Shown here: in pieces, positions 7,930-15,837 of the stretch
Layout: the number at the start of each line of letters is the position of its first letter
Position numbering within the stretch: the stretch's first letter is position 1
DNA from: Streptomyces sp. NBC_00236
GTDB taxonomy: Bacteria; Actinomycetota; Actinomycetes; Streptomycetales; Streptomycetaceae
Direction of reading: 5' to 3'
Length of the DNA: 64,000 nucleotides
Assembly (NCBI RefSeq): GCF_036195045.1
Contig: NZ_CP108100.1
Coordinates: 1,426,001 to 1,490,000, forward strand
Position numbers and translations under genes: made by a program
Notes under the pieces: generated by a model
The model's input: the letters and a program-made list of their open reading frames with translations, nothing else
The model's database searches: none
Told to the model about the DNA's origin: nothing

Positions 7930-10776
7930 TCAGCGGTGCGCCGGGAACTCCACCACCTGCTGGTACGTCGGGCGGTTCTGCCAGTGGACCGCCTTCTGCG
8001 CGATCCCGCCCAGCGCCCGGTGGATGATCGAGTCGGTGCACCACTGCTCACCGGCCTTGCAGGTGTCGTCGGCCGGGTAGACCTCGGCCGCCGGCACCGC
8101 CGCCGCCTGCTTCAGCGTGGACAGCAGCGCCGCCCGGCAGCTGCTCAGATCGCCGTTGCCGCAGTAGGGCCTGGCCAGCGGCCCCTTGACCGGCTGCCCC
8201 AGCACCTGGCGCAGATCCTTGTCGGCGAAGCCCCACCAGCCGTACTGGAACGCCGAACCGCTGTGAGCGCCGCTCGGCCCGTGGCTGGCCGCCGGGGACT
8301 CGTCCGTGGCGAGGTTCGCGGTCAGCGCCCCGTACAGATCGTCACCCAGTCCCGGCTTGAACTCGGCCTCAATCAGCTTCGGCCACCAGGCGTCCATGAT
8401 GCGTACGGCATCGGCGTAGGTGTACGTGTGCGAGCCCGGGCTGCTCTCCTTGCGCTGGGCTCCCGCCGCCCGCCAGGAGTCCAGTTGCTGGACCACCGCG
8501 TTGAGCTCCGGGTCGGTGACCGGCTGGGAGCGGATCACCTTGAGCAGTTCGGGGAGCAGCTGCTCGCCGCGCAGATCGGTGAGCGCGGCGTCCGCCATCG
8601 CCCGGGTGAGGGAGGCGCGGGTCACGCCGCCCTCCTCGACCAGCTTCGCGACCCGGTCGTCGAGCAGATCGGCCCGGTGCACGGCACTGAGCCCGAAGCC
8701 CGCGGAGGCGTACCCCTCGGCCTGCTTGTTGTTCCAGGAGACGTAGTAGTCCTGGCCGCTGGAGTGCGGGTGCTCGGCGAAGGGGGTGTACGCGGCGGTG
8801 TTGGCCGCCGGGTCGTAGCCCTGCCACTCGTACGCCTTCTCGGCCCGGACGGGCAGCGCCGGGTCGACGCCCGTCGCCCGTACCGGGTTCATGCCGCTGT
8901 TGTAGTAGGCGGCGGTGCGGGAGTCCGCGTAGAACCAGTTGAAGGCGTAGTCGATGTTGCTCGCCGCCCGCTGGAAGGACGCGGCGTCGGTGACGTACGA
9001 CGGGTCGTTGAGCATCTGGAAGCCGATGATCGAGTCGGCCTCGTGCCGGTAGGTGGTGCGCAGCGTGGTGTACGCGACGGGCTTGCCGCCCACGGTGGCG
9101 CGGTGGGTGACGATGCCGTACCCGGTGCGCCACACCTGCATCCGGTAGGAGCCCTTCGCCGTGGAGTCGGCGACGGTCGGCTTCCAGGAGTTGGTGCGCT
9201 CCAGCTTCTCCATGGCGGTGCAGGCGCCGCGGTAGAGATAGTGGGTGGAGTCCTTGGTGGGCGTGGAGCCGTCGGGTTCGCACAGGTCGACGGCGTACGT
9301 GTCCGTGATGTCCTGGCCCGCCGAGGTGGCGCTCCATGCGTAGTCCTGGCCGCGGCCCATCTGGATGTACATGCCGACGCCGGCGAAGGAGACGCCGCGG
9401 GCGCTGATGCCGGGTCCCTGGAGTTCCTGGAGCATCATCAGCTGCGGGGCGAAGTAGCCGGTCTGCGGGCCGAACACGGCGACCGGGTTGCCGCTCGCCG
9501 TGTGCTTGCCGGACACCAGCAGGGCGTTGGACATGCCGCGCTTCTGGGCGCCGGAGCCGGAGCCGGGGAGCGATCCCTCGGGGATGACTCCGTCGTCGTA
9601 GATGCCCTGGGCCTTCCGGAGCGTGGCGGGGGCCTTGACGGGTGCCTTCACGTCGGTGCCCGCGGAGCCCGTGCGGTCGTGGATGAGCGGCTCGGTGGTG
9701 ACGGAGCCGGGGTCCGGGAGCGCCGCGCCCACGGCCTTGCCGGGCTTGTTCGCGTACGGGAAGGCGGTGCCGTCGTGCACGGTCAGCACGGCCTCGGGGT
9801 CGTTGCGCTGCCGGAACGACTCCCAGACCTTCGTGCCCTCCTCGACGCCGTACTTCTGCTGGGCCGACAGCAGGGAGAGCGCCGCCTGCACCTCGCCGCC
9901 GCCACCGCCGCCGAACTGGCCGCCGACGACCGAGGCGATCGAGATCAGGTCGGTGAGCTTGAACGGCTGGATCTCGCCGATGTTGGTGAGGGCGTCGATC
10001 TTGCCGGTGAGGACGTACTCGCCGGGGAAGTAGCGGCCCTTCTTCGACTTCTCCCGGTAGGAGTTGATGCCGTCCACATAGGCCTGGGCATCCGCCATGG
10101 CCTGTTCGCCGCGGGCGCCCTCCTGGGTCCTGATGGACTCGACCTGGGCCTCCAGGTCGGCCTCGGTGTACGGGGCCTGCGGCCAGAACTGCTGCTCCAG
10201 GCCCTGGTTGGCCAGTGCGCCGCCGGCGAAGGAGGTCAGTTCCCCGCGCCCGATGTGGCGGAAGAGGTCCATCAGCCAGAGCCGGTCCTGCCCGGCCGCG
10301 AAGCCGGCGCCGAACTCGGTGCCGTAGCGGGTGGTGCCCTTGATGTGCGGGACGCCCGACACCTTGTCGCGGGTGATGGTGACGTCGTCGCGCGGCGAGG
10401 TGACGGACTCGACCTGGTCCTTGGCGACGCCGAAGGAGGCGTCGTTGAAGAAGTCGTTCAGCTTCTGGTCGGTGAGGCCCGTGTGCCCGGCGACCAGACC
10501 GTCGTAGCGGTCGAGCTGGTCGTCGCTGTGCGCGGGGTGGGTGCCGAAGGCCTTGTTGCCGAGGATCTCGACCAGGGTGGCGTTGCCGTTCTCGCCGGGC
10601 GGCAGGATGTCGTCGCACTGTCCCTGGCAGTAGTCGACGACGGGGGCGGGATCCGGCTCGGCGGCGCCGGCGTGGGGTGCGGAAGCCAGCAGGGACGTAC
10701 CAAGGGCGAGAACGGCCGCGACGGTGGCGGCCCTTGTCCTGCCGGTGCGTACGGACATGCGGGTGCGTGGGGGCAT
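7930..10776 (-). CDS. Secreted penicillin acylase-family (Ntn) amidohydrolase
   Basis: The 948-aa precursor has a signal peptide (about residues 1-39, ending HAGAA) and the alpha-chain, spacer and beta-chain layout of penicillin/AHL/aculeacin acylases. The family VSGVPHIKGTT and AAGQDRLWLMDLFR motifs lie in the alpha part. The predicted autocleavage site precedes the Ser of GMSNALLVSG at about residue 415, which would be the beta-chain N-terminal nucleophile. Paired Cys residues occur near both ends. The substrate is probably an N-acyl amide such as an acyl-homoserine lactone or lipopeptide, but cannot be fixed. Its promoter carries two overlapping inverted repeats (10809-10853). Confidence 0.88.
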   Translation of the reverse strand: MPPRTRMSVRTGRTRAATVAAVLALGTSLLASAPHAGAAEPDPAPVVDYCQGQCDDILPPGENGNATLVEILGNKAFGTHPAHSDDQLDRYDGLVAGHTGLTDQKLNDFFNDASFGVAKDQVESVTSPRDDVTITRDKVSGVPHIKGTTRYGTEFGAGFAAGQDRLWLMDLFRHIGRGELTSFAGGALANQGLEQQFWPQAPYTEADLEAQVESIRTQEGARGEQAMADAQAYVDGINSYREKSKKGRYFPGEYVLTGKIDALTNIGEIQPFKLTDLISIASVVGGQFGGGGGGEVQAALSLLSAQQKYGVEEGTKVWESFRQRNDPEAVLTVHDGTAFPYANKPGKAVGAALPDPGSVTTEPLIHDRTGSAGTDVKAPVKAPATLRKAQGIYDDGVIPEGSLPGSGSGAQKRGMSNALLVSGKHTASGNPVAVFGPQTGYFAPQLMMLQELQGPGISARGVSFAGVGMYIQMGRGQDYAWSATSAGQDITDTYAVDLCEPDGSTPTKDSTHYLYRGACTAMEKLERTNSWKPTVADSTAKGSYRMQVWRTGYGIVTHRATVGGKPVAYTTLRTTYRHEADSIIGFQMLNDPSYVTDAASFQRAASNIDYAFNWFYADSRTAAYYNSGMNPVRATGVDPALPVRAEKAYEWQGYDPAANTAAYTPFAEHPHSSGQDYYVSWNNKQAEGYASAGFGLSAVHRADLLDDRVAKLVEEGGVTRASLTRAMADAALTDLRGEQLLPELLKVIRSQPVTDPELNAVVQQLDSWRAAGAQRKESSPGSHTYTYADAVRIMDAWWPKLIEAEFKPGLGDDLYGALTANLATDESPAASHGPSGAHSGSAFQYGWWGFADKDLRQVLGQPVKGPLARPYCGNGDLSSCRAALLSTLKQAAAVPAAEVYPADDTCKAGEQWCTDSIIHRALGGIAQKAVHWQNRPTYQQVVEFPAHR

Positions 10777-10808
10777 GCGTGCTCCTCGGAGAGACCGTGC
10801 GCCGGAGG

Positions 10809-10834
10809 TTACCGACGGTATGACCCGTCGGTAA
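10809..10834. promoter_or_regulatory. Perfect 10-bp inverted repeat upstream of acylase gene
   Basis: TTACCGACGG and CCGTCGGTAA form perfect arms around TATGAC, 33 bases before the acylase start. The form suggests a dimeric repressor operator (TetR-type). No dedicated regulator gene is adjacent. Confidence 0.6.
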
Positions 10835-10853
10835 GGTGAACATCGGTCACCTT
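10833..10853. promoter_or_regulatory. Second inverted repeat overlapping the first
   Basis: AAGGTGA and TCACCTT are perfect 7-bp arms around ACATCGG. The site overlaps the end of the preceding repeat by two bases, so two proteins, or one protein in two modes, could compete here. Confidence 0.45.
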
Positions 10854-11004
10854 TTCCGAATCACCACATCCGTCGCATGACGCTTCGTCATCTCACTCCG
10901 TGGACGGAACGGCCTTTGGATGGAGCCGATCCGGGCAGGCGTACGTCCACTCAATGACGCCGAAGTACGGGCAACGGAGTACGAGCGACGGAGGTGGCGG
11001 CGCC

Positions 11005-11616
11005 ATGGCCGGTTTCCGGAGTCTGGCGAGACAGGTCCGCGATCCGCGGAGCGATCTGGCACTGCGGCGGTACTCGCTGCGCAAATGCCTGGAACGCTTC
11101 GCACCGTACGGACACCGGGCGACCTGGGACCATCTGTGCGCCCGGCACGGAATGGGCCCCGAGGACCGGGCGCCCGACCCGGCGCGACTGATGCGCGCGC
11201 TGGACGAGCTGGAGACCGCACGGGCGGTCTGGCTCGGTTACGAGGCGGGGTTCGCCGAGCGCCGCAAGCAGGAGAAGCACGAGGGGCTGCGGCGGCCGGC
11301 CGCCTTCGACGACTGGCACCGGCACACCTGGGGCGGGAACGGGGTCGCGCGCTGCGAGGACCCGGGGGTCCATCCGGCGGCTCCGCTCGCCGAGGTCCTG
11401 GGCCGGCTGATCTCGGCCCTGGAGTCGGAGCCGGGCACCGGCTGCCCGGTGTGCGCACAGGCCCGCATCGTGTGGCGGCAGGACCTGGACAGCGAACCGT
11501 GGTCCGGCCCGGTCTGCGCCGGCTGCGGCATCGTGGTGCCGCAGCCCGTACTCACCCCGGACGCGCTGGCGAGGGCCAGGCTGACCCGGCTGGGCGACCT
11601 GGCGACGATCGCCTGA
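11005..11616 (+). CDS. Hypothetical protein with zinc-ribbon-like CxxC pair
   Basis: The 203-aa soluble protein is not one I recognise. It starts MAGFRSLARQV, with GGAGG about nine bases before ATG 11005; an ATG further upstream would add unsupported sequence. The N-terminal two thirds are charged and helical, rich in Arg and Trp. The C-terminal part has CPVC (about residue 150) and CAGC (about residue 174), the spacing expected of a four-cysteine zinc ribbon. It is divergent from the acylase gene and convergent with soxR. A regulatory or nucleic-acid role is possible but not shown. Confidence 0.7.
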   Translation: MAGFRSLARQVRDPRSDLALRRYSLRKCLERFAPYGHRATWDHLCARHGMGPEDRAPDPARLMRALDELETARAVWLGYEAGFAERRKQEKHEGLRRPAAFDDWHRHTWGGNGVARCEDPGVHPAAPLAEVLGRLISALESEPGTGCPVCAQARIVWRQDLDSEPWSGPVCAGCGIVVPQPVLTPDALARARLTRLGDLATIA

Positions 11617-11677
11617 GGAACGGAGCTGCCCGTCCGGCGCCCCCGGCCGCCGGACGGGGCCACACCGGCCCGGCCGC

Positions 11678-12151
11678 TCACGCCTTGCCGGCGGCCCTGC
11701 CCTCCGGCATGAGGCGCGAGCCACTGATCCGCTCACCGGAGATGTCGTCCGGGTTGGAGAGCACACAGGTCTCCAACGACAGGCAGCCGCAGCCGATGCA
11801 GTCCGTGAGGTGGTCGCGCAGCCTGGCCAGCTGCCGGATCCGCTCATCCAGCTCGGAGCGCCAGGCCTCGGAGAGCCGGGCCCAGTCGTCCCGGTTCGGA
11901 GTGCGCTCCTCCGGGAGCTCGGCCAGGGCGTCACGGATGGTGGCGAGCGGGATGCCGACCCGCTGCGCCGCGCGGACGAAGGCGACCCGGCGCAGTGCGT
12001 CCCTCGTGTAGCGGCGCTGGTTACCGCTGGTGCGGCGGCTGCTGATCAGGCCCTTGGCCTCGTAGAAGTGCAGGGCCGAGACCGCGGCGCCGCTGCGCGC
12101 GGAGAGCTGGCCGACCGTGAGTTCATGGAGTGTCTGTGGGATCTGGGGCAC
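11678..12151 (-). CDS. soxR: SoxR redox-sensing MerR-family regulator
   Basis: The 157-aa protein has the SoxR layout: MerR winged helix (residues about 12-80, LTVGQLSARSGAAVSALHFYE), dimerisation helix, and the [2Fe-2S] ligands C118, C121, C123 and C129 in CIGCGCLSLETC. In Streptomyces, SoxR senses redox-active compounds such as secreted pigments and activates export and detoxification genes. The start is GTG 12151, giving the usual MPQIP N-terminus. It is divergent from a MaoC gene. No convincing SoxR box lies in its own upstream region; a box-like site occurs at 45856. Confidence 0.95.
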   Translation of the reverse strand: MPQIPQTLHELTVGQLSARSGAAVSALHFYEAKGLISSRRTSGNQRRYTRDALRRVAFVRAAQRVGIPLATIRDALAELPEERTPNRDDWARLSEAWRSELDERIRQLARLRDHLTDCIGCGCLSLETCVLSNPDDISGERISGSRLMPEGRAAGKA

Positions 12152-12191
12152 TCATCGAACCCTACGTGGCCCATTCGCGCCCGGTCCGTCG

Positions 12192-12220
12192 TTGACAGGA
12201 ACGCACCCGCCAACCATGCT
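12192..12220 (+). promoter_or_regulatory. Probable promoter of the MaoC gene
   Basis: A consensus TTGACA at 12192-12197 is followed by a weak CATGCT at 12215-12220, 17 bases away. The -10 region runs into the 16-bp operator at 12219-12234, so a bound repressor would block RNA polymerase. Confidence 0.5.
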
Positions 12221-12234
12221 GAGCAAGCGCTTAG
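12219..12234. promoter_or_regulatory. Operator CTGAGCAAGCGCTTAG, copy 1
   Basis: This near-palindrome is centred on AAGCGCTT. With the following A it is identical over 17 bases to the site at 13466-13482 upstream of the TetR gene. It lies between the MaoC promoter and ATG 12276. The TetR protein at 12795-13418 is the likely binder. Confidence 0.7.
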
Positions 12235-12275
12235 ACAGGCACCCGATGGATGGTCGAGAGCGGGAAGGCAGGGAC

Positions 12276-12737
12276 ATGGCAGAGCCGAGGATCTTCACGT
12301 CCGCGCAGGAGCTGCGTGACGGCGTGGGCGAGCAGCTGGGACACAGTGACTGGCTGGAGGTCGACCAGAAGAGGATCGACCTCTTCGCCGACGCCACCGG
12401 CGACCACCAGTGGATCCACGTGGACCCGGAGCGGGCCGCGGCCGGTCCGTTCGGGACGACGATCGCGCACGGCTACCTCACGCTCTCGCTGCTGCCGGCC
12501 CTCGTACCGCAGGTCATGCAGGTCGAGAACACCAAGATGGGCATCAACTACGGGACCAACAAGGTCCGCTTCCCCTCCACCGTGCCCGTGGGCTCCCGGC
12601 TGCGGGCGACGGCCGTCCTGAAGAGCGTCGAGGAGGCGGGCGGCGGCGTGCAGGTCACCGCCGTCGTCACGGTCGAGCGCGAGGGCGGCGACAAGCCCGC
12701 GTGCGTCGCCGAGTCGGTGTCGCGCTTCTACTTCTGA
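12276..12737 (+). CDS. MaoC-like (R)-specific enoyl-CoA hydratase
   Basis: The 153-aa single hot-dog protein carries the hydratase-2 signature ATGDHQWIHVDPERA (about residues 38-52) followed by GPFGTTIAHGYLTLSLL, with the catalytic Asp and His in the first part. Members hydrate trans-2-enoyl-CoA to (R)-3-hydroxyacyl-CoA. ATG 12276 follows GGGAAGGCAGG. It ends in a perfect hairpin shared with the convergent TetR gene, and both promoters carry the same operator, so the two are likely one regulon. Confidence 0.9.
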   Translation: MAEPRIFTSAQELRDGVGEQLGHSDWLEVDQKRIDLFADATGDHQWIHVDPERAAAGPFGTTIAHGYLTLSLLPALVPQVMQVENTKMGINYGTNKVRFPSTVPVGSRLRATAVLKSVEEAGGGVQVTAVVTVEREGGDKPACVAESVSRFYF

Positions 12738-12744
12738 GCCGTAC

Positions 12745-12788
12745 GCGGGCGTGGGTCCCGGCCCCGCGGGGCCGGGACCCACGCCCGC
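12745..12788. terminator. Bidirectional 21-bp hairpin terminator
   Basis: Arms 12745-12765 and 12768-12788 are perfectly complementary, so the hairpin is nearly loopless. It lies between the convergent MaoC and TetR genes. Confidence 0.8.
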
Positions 12789-12794
12789 GCGCCG

Positions 12795-13418
12795 TCAGCG
12801 CCCGGCCGCGACCATCCGCAGCACGAGCCCGGCGTACAGCTCCCCCACCTCGTCCGGCGTCCGGCTGCCCTGCGCGTTGAACCACCGCGCCACGTCGATG
12901 CAGAGCGAGAGCACGGCAAGTGCGGTGCCGGGCACGTCGGACACGTCGAACTCTCCCGCCGCCACACCCTCGCCGATGATCCGGCGCACCGCCGCGTCGC
13001 TCCTGCGGCGCAGTTCGACGATCTCGGTGCGGTGCTCCTCGGCCAGCGCGTCGAGCTCGTACTGGACCACACGCGCGGTGGTGTGCCGCTCGGCGTGCCA
13101 GCGGACGAAGGCCCGCACGGCACCGGCCAGCCGCTCGGTGGCCGTGCCCTCGCCGTCGGCCGCCGACTCCAGCAGGGTCAGGGCGCGGTCGTGCCCGATC
13201 CTGCTGATCCGGTGGAGCAGCTCTTCCTTCGTCTTGAAGTGGATGTAGAGCGCCGCGGGGCTCATCCCGGCACGGCCCGCGATGTCCCGTGTGGTGGTCG
13301 CGTGGTAGCCGCGCTCGGCGAAGGCGTCGACGGCCGCCACGAGGAGCCGTCGGGCGGCCTCGGGCGTCACTTCGGACCACGGCGTGTTCTCGCCGTCGGT
13401 CTCCTCCGCCGTGCTCAT
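12795..13418 (-). CDS. TetR-family regulator, fatty-acid type
   Basis: The 207-aa protein has a TetR helix-turn-helix at about residues 20-66 (ATTTRDIAGRAGMSPAALYIHF) and a C-terminal domain with AVLSLCIDVARWFNAQG, typical of TetR proteins tied to acyl-CoA metabolism. The ATG at 13418 is the only one giving the family N-terminus. Its own upstream region (13466-13481) and the MaoC promoter share the same 17 bases, so it probably represses both genes and is released by an acyl-CoA. It converges on the MaoC gene. Confidence 0.9.
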   Translation of the reverse strand: MSTAEETDGENTPWSEVTPEAARRLLVAAVDAFAERGYHATTTRDIAGRAGMSPAALYIHFKTKEELLHRISRIGHDRALTLLESAADGEGTATERLAGAVRAFVRWHAERHTTARVVQYELDALAEEHRTEIVELRRRSDAAVRRIIGEGVAAGEFDVSDVPGTALAVLSLCIDVARWFNAQGSRTPDEVGELYAGLVLRMVAAGR

Positions 13419-13465
13419 CGTCGGTCGCCCCTCTCAGTCAGCAGGACGAACACCATACCCCGATC

Positions 13466-13481
13466 CTGAGCAAGCGCTTAG
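13466..13481. promoter_or_regulatory. Operator CTGAGCAAGCGCTTAG, copy 2
   Basis: It is identical to copy 1 at 12219-12234 and sits 48 bases upstream of the TetR start codon. The arrangement indicates autoregulation. Confidence 0.7.
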
Positions 13482-13503
13482 AGGTAAGGGTGTGGGGAGA
13501 TCG

Positions 13504-13794
13504 TCAGAGCTTCTGGAAGGGGTCGTGCTCGGCGAGGATCTTCTCCAGCCGGGCCTGGTCGACCCGGCTGATGATCTGCCCCGCCTCCTGCCGGTCCCGG
13601 ATGACCTTGGCCAGCGTGAAGGCGGACGTGACGAGGTAGAGGACGCCGATGGCGAGGAAGGCGCGCACCCACACGTCGGCGTCGAGGAAGTAGATTCCGA
13701 GCGTCACCGCCCCCATCGCGATCCCGAAGGACGCGACGGCCTGGCCGTAGAAGGCGGCGGTGTTCTGCTGCTTGACCGTTGTCGTCTCACTCAT
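13504..13794 (-). CDS. YiaA/YiaB two-helix membrane protein
   Basis: The 96-aa protein has two membrane helices in the YiaA/YiaB arrangement: FYGQAVASFGIAMGAVTLGI and VRAFLAIGVLYLVTSAFTLA, followed by a charged cytoplasmic tail with RDRQEAGQ. The chosen ATG 13794 begins MSETTTVKQQ; a longer frame to 13830 adds MWRTPYRPMLGD, which overlaps likely promoter sequence. YiaA/YiaB proteins are inner-membrane proteins of unknown function. The gene stands alone between the TetR operator and the acyl-CoA dehydrogenase. Confidence 0.85.
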   Translation of the reverse strand: MSETTTVKQQNTAAFYGQAVASFGIAMGAVTLGIYFLDADVWVRAFLAIGVLYLVTSAFTLAKVIRDRQEAGQIISRVDQARLEKILAEHDPFQKL

Positions 13795-13881
13795 GTCGCC
13801 CAGCATCGGGCGGTATGGCGTACGCCACATCCGTCGGCGTACTCAGGCCGGTACTCAGCCGGCCGTCCGGGTCACGCGGGA

Positions 13882-15033
13882 TCAGAAGGCGGACACCCCC
13901 GTCAGGGCGCGGCCGATGATCAGCTTCTGGATCTGGCTGGTGCCCTCGTAGAGCGTCATCACCCGGGCGTCGCGCAGCAGCTTGCCGACGGGGTACTCGT
14001 CGATGTAGCCGTAACCGCCGAAGACCTGGACGGCGTTGTTCGCGGCGCGGACGGCCGCCTCGGAGGCGAAGAGCTTCGCCTGGGAGGCGGCGGTCGCGAA
14101 GTGCTCGCCACGGTCGATCAGGTCGGCCACCCGCCAGGTCAGCAGTCGGGCGGCGTCGACGTCCACGGAGATGTCGCTGATGAGCTCCTGGACGAGCTGG
14201 TAGCTCGCGATGGACTTGCCGAACTGTTCGCGCTCCCCGGCGTATCCCACGGCCGCGTCCAGGGCCGCCTGCGCGATGCCGACGCAGCCCGCCGCGACCG
14301 ACATCCGCCCCTTGGCCAGCGCCGACATGGCTATGGAGAAGCCCTTGCCCTCCGGGCCCATGAGGGCGCCGGCGGGTACCCGGACGTCCTCCAGGACCAG
14401 TTCGGCGGTCGCCTGGCCGCGCAGACCGAGCTTGCCGTGGATGGTGCGCCTCGTGAGGCCGGGGGTGTCGGTGGGCACCAGGAAGGCGGACACACCCTTG
14501 TGCCCGGGGGTCTCGTTGGTGCGGGCGAAGAGCAGCACCACATCGGCCCAGGTGCCGTTGGTGATGAACATCTTACTGCCGTTGATGACGTAGTCACCCC
14601 CGTCCCGGACGGCCCTCGTCGTCAGATTCCCGGCGTCCGACCCCGTGCCCGGTTCGGTGAGGCCGAAGCAGCCGACGGCGTCACCGGAGGTCAGCCGGGG
14701 CAGCCACTGCCGCTTCTGCTCCTCGTCGCCCCACGCGGCGACGGTCTTGGCGACCAGGCCGAGCGAGACCGAGACGATGCCGCGCACCGAGGAGTCCCCG
14801 CGGCCGAGCTCCTCGGTCACCAGGCAGTACGTCAGATGGTCGCCGCCCGAACCGCCGTACTCCTCGGGGACCGTCAGCCCGAGGAAGCCGAGGGAGCCCA
14901 GCTTCTTCACGATCGACTTGTCGACGTTCTCGGCCCGGTCCCACTCGACGACGTGCGGGGCGATGTCCCGGGCCACGAAGTCCTTGGCGAGCTGCCGGAC
15001 GGCTTCCTGCTCCTCGCTGAGCTCCAGGTTCAT
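13882..15033 (-). CDS. Acyl-CoA dehydrogenase
   Basis: The 383-aa FAD enzyme should catalyse alpha,beta-dehydrogenation of an acyl-CoA, passing electrons to ETF. It shows the family signatures CFGLTEPGTGSDAG (about residue 124), the C-terminal GGYGYIDEYPVGKLLRDAR and the catalytic Glu of MTLYEGTSQIQ (about 362), a position used by short and medium-chain enzymes. Length is normal. It is divergent from a TetR gene at 15097, with a 17-bp inverted repeat (15051-15067) between them that also occurs before the aldehyde dehydrogenase. Acyl specificity is unknown. Confidence 0.93.
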   Translation of the reverse strand: MNLELSEEQEAVRQLAKDFVARDIAPHVVEWDRAENVDKSIVKKLGSLGFLGLTVPEEYGGSGGDHLTYCLVTEELGRGDSSVRGIVSVSLGLVAKTVAAWGDEEQKRQWLPRLTSGDAVGCFGLTEPGTGSDAGNLTTRAVRDGGDYVINGSKMFITNGTWADVVLLFARTNETPGHKGVSAFLVPTDTPGLTRRTIHGKLGLRGQATAELVLEDVRVPAGALMGPEGKGFSIAMSALAKGRMSVAAGCVGIAQAALDAAVGYAGEREQFGKSIASYQLVQELISDISVDVDAARLLTWRVADLIDRGEHFATAASQAKLFASEAAVRAANNAVQVFGGYGYIDEYPVGKLLRDARVMTLYEGTSQIQKLIIGRALTGVSAF

Positions 15034-15050
15034 CCTTCGACCCTCACTTT

Positions 15051-15067
15051 AATTAGCACTGCTAGTT
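15051..15067. promoter_or_regulatory. AACTAGC-type operator, copy 1
   Basis: AATTAGCA-C-TGCTAGTT is an 8-1-8 inverted repeat with one arm mismatch, in a locally A/T-rich patch between the divergent acyl-CoA dehydrogenase and TetR starts. A matching repeat lies at 20489-20505. Confidence 0.65.
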
Positions 15068-15096
15068 TTAGGGATGCAGGGCCTACTATGTGCCGC

Positions 15097-15747
15097 ATGG
15101 CCCGCCCGCGCAAGCCCCTTCTCAGCAGAGACCGCATCGTCGAGACGGCGAGCGCCCTCGTGGACGCCGAAGGGCTCGACGCCGTCTCGACCCGCCGCCT
15201 CGCGGCCGAGCTCGGGGTCAGCGGGCCGTCGCTCTACAACCACTTCCGCAACAAGGACGAGATCCTGGACGCGGTCGCCGACTCCGTCTCCGCGCAGGTC
15301 GACCTGTCGATGTTCGACGAGTCCGACACCCGCGACTGGCGGGCCGCCCTGCACGACTGGGCCGTCTCCTACCGTGCGGCGCTCAGCGCGCACCCGCACA
15401 TCGTCCCGGTGCTCGCCCAGGGCCCCGGCCGCCGCCCGGCGGGCCTGCGGGTCGCCGACGCGGTGTTCGGCGCCATGGTCCGCGCCGGCTGGCCGCCCGC
15501 CCAGGCCACGTACATCGGCGCCCTGATGCGCTACTTCATCACCGGCTCGGCCCTCGGCTCGTTCGCCCGGGGATTCGTGGACGACGAGACGGCGTACGAC
15601 CCGGCCGACTACCCGCACCTGGGCCAGGCCCATCTGCTCGCGGAGCGCCGCCAGCAGGTCGACGAGGGGGCCTTCGAGACGGGACTGCGGGCACTGATCG
15701 ACGGGCTCGCCCTGCAGTACGCCCCGCCCGCGCAGCAGGTGCGGTAG
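15097..15747 (+). CDS. TetR-family regulator
   Basis: The 216-aa protein begins MARPRKPLLSRDRIVETA and has a TetR helix-turn-helix (about residues 10-56, VSTRRLAAELGVSGPSLYNHF) and a ligand domain with FITGSALGSFARGF. Another ATG nine bases upstream (MCRMARP) is possible. It is divergent from the acyl-CoA dehydrogenase; the intervening inverted repeat and its twin before the aldehyde dehydrogenase suggest a small regulon for degradation of an alcohol/aldehyde/acyl chain. Confidence 0.9.
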   Translation: MARPRKPLLSRDRIVETASALVDAEGLDAVSTRRLAAELGVSGPSLYNHFRNKDEILDAVADSVSAQVDLSMFDESDTRDWRAALHDWAVSYRAALSAHPHIVPVLAQGPGRRPAGLRVADAVFGAMVRAGWPPAQATYIGALMRYFITGSALGSFARGFVDDETAYDPADYPHLGQAHLLAERRQQVDEGAFETGLRALIDGLALQYAPPAQQVR

Positions 15748-15837
15748 CGCGCGGCGCCGGACCCGGCGGCAGAGCGCCGCACCGGGCCCACGACAATTCG
15801 GTGGGCACCGAACCGTCCTGGCTCTACGGTCGGCTCC

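Noticed and set aside
7849..10839. Very long antisense frame opposite the acylase gene
   Set aside because: High GC leaves antisense frames open. The opposite frame encodes a recognisable acylase with a signal peptide and nucleophile.
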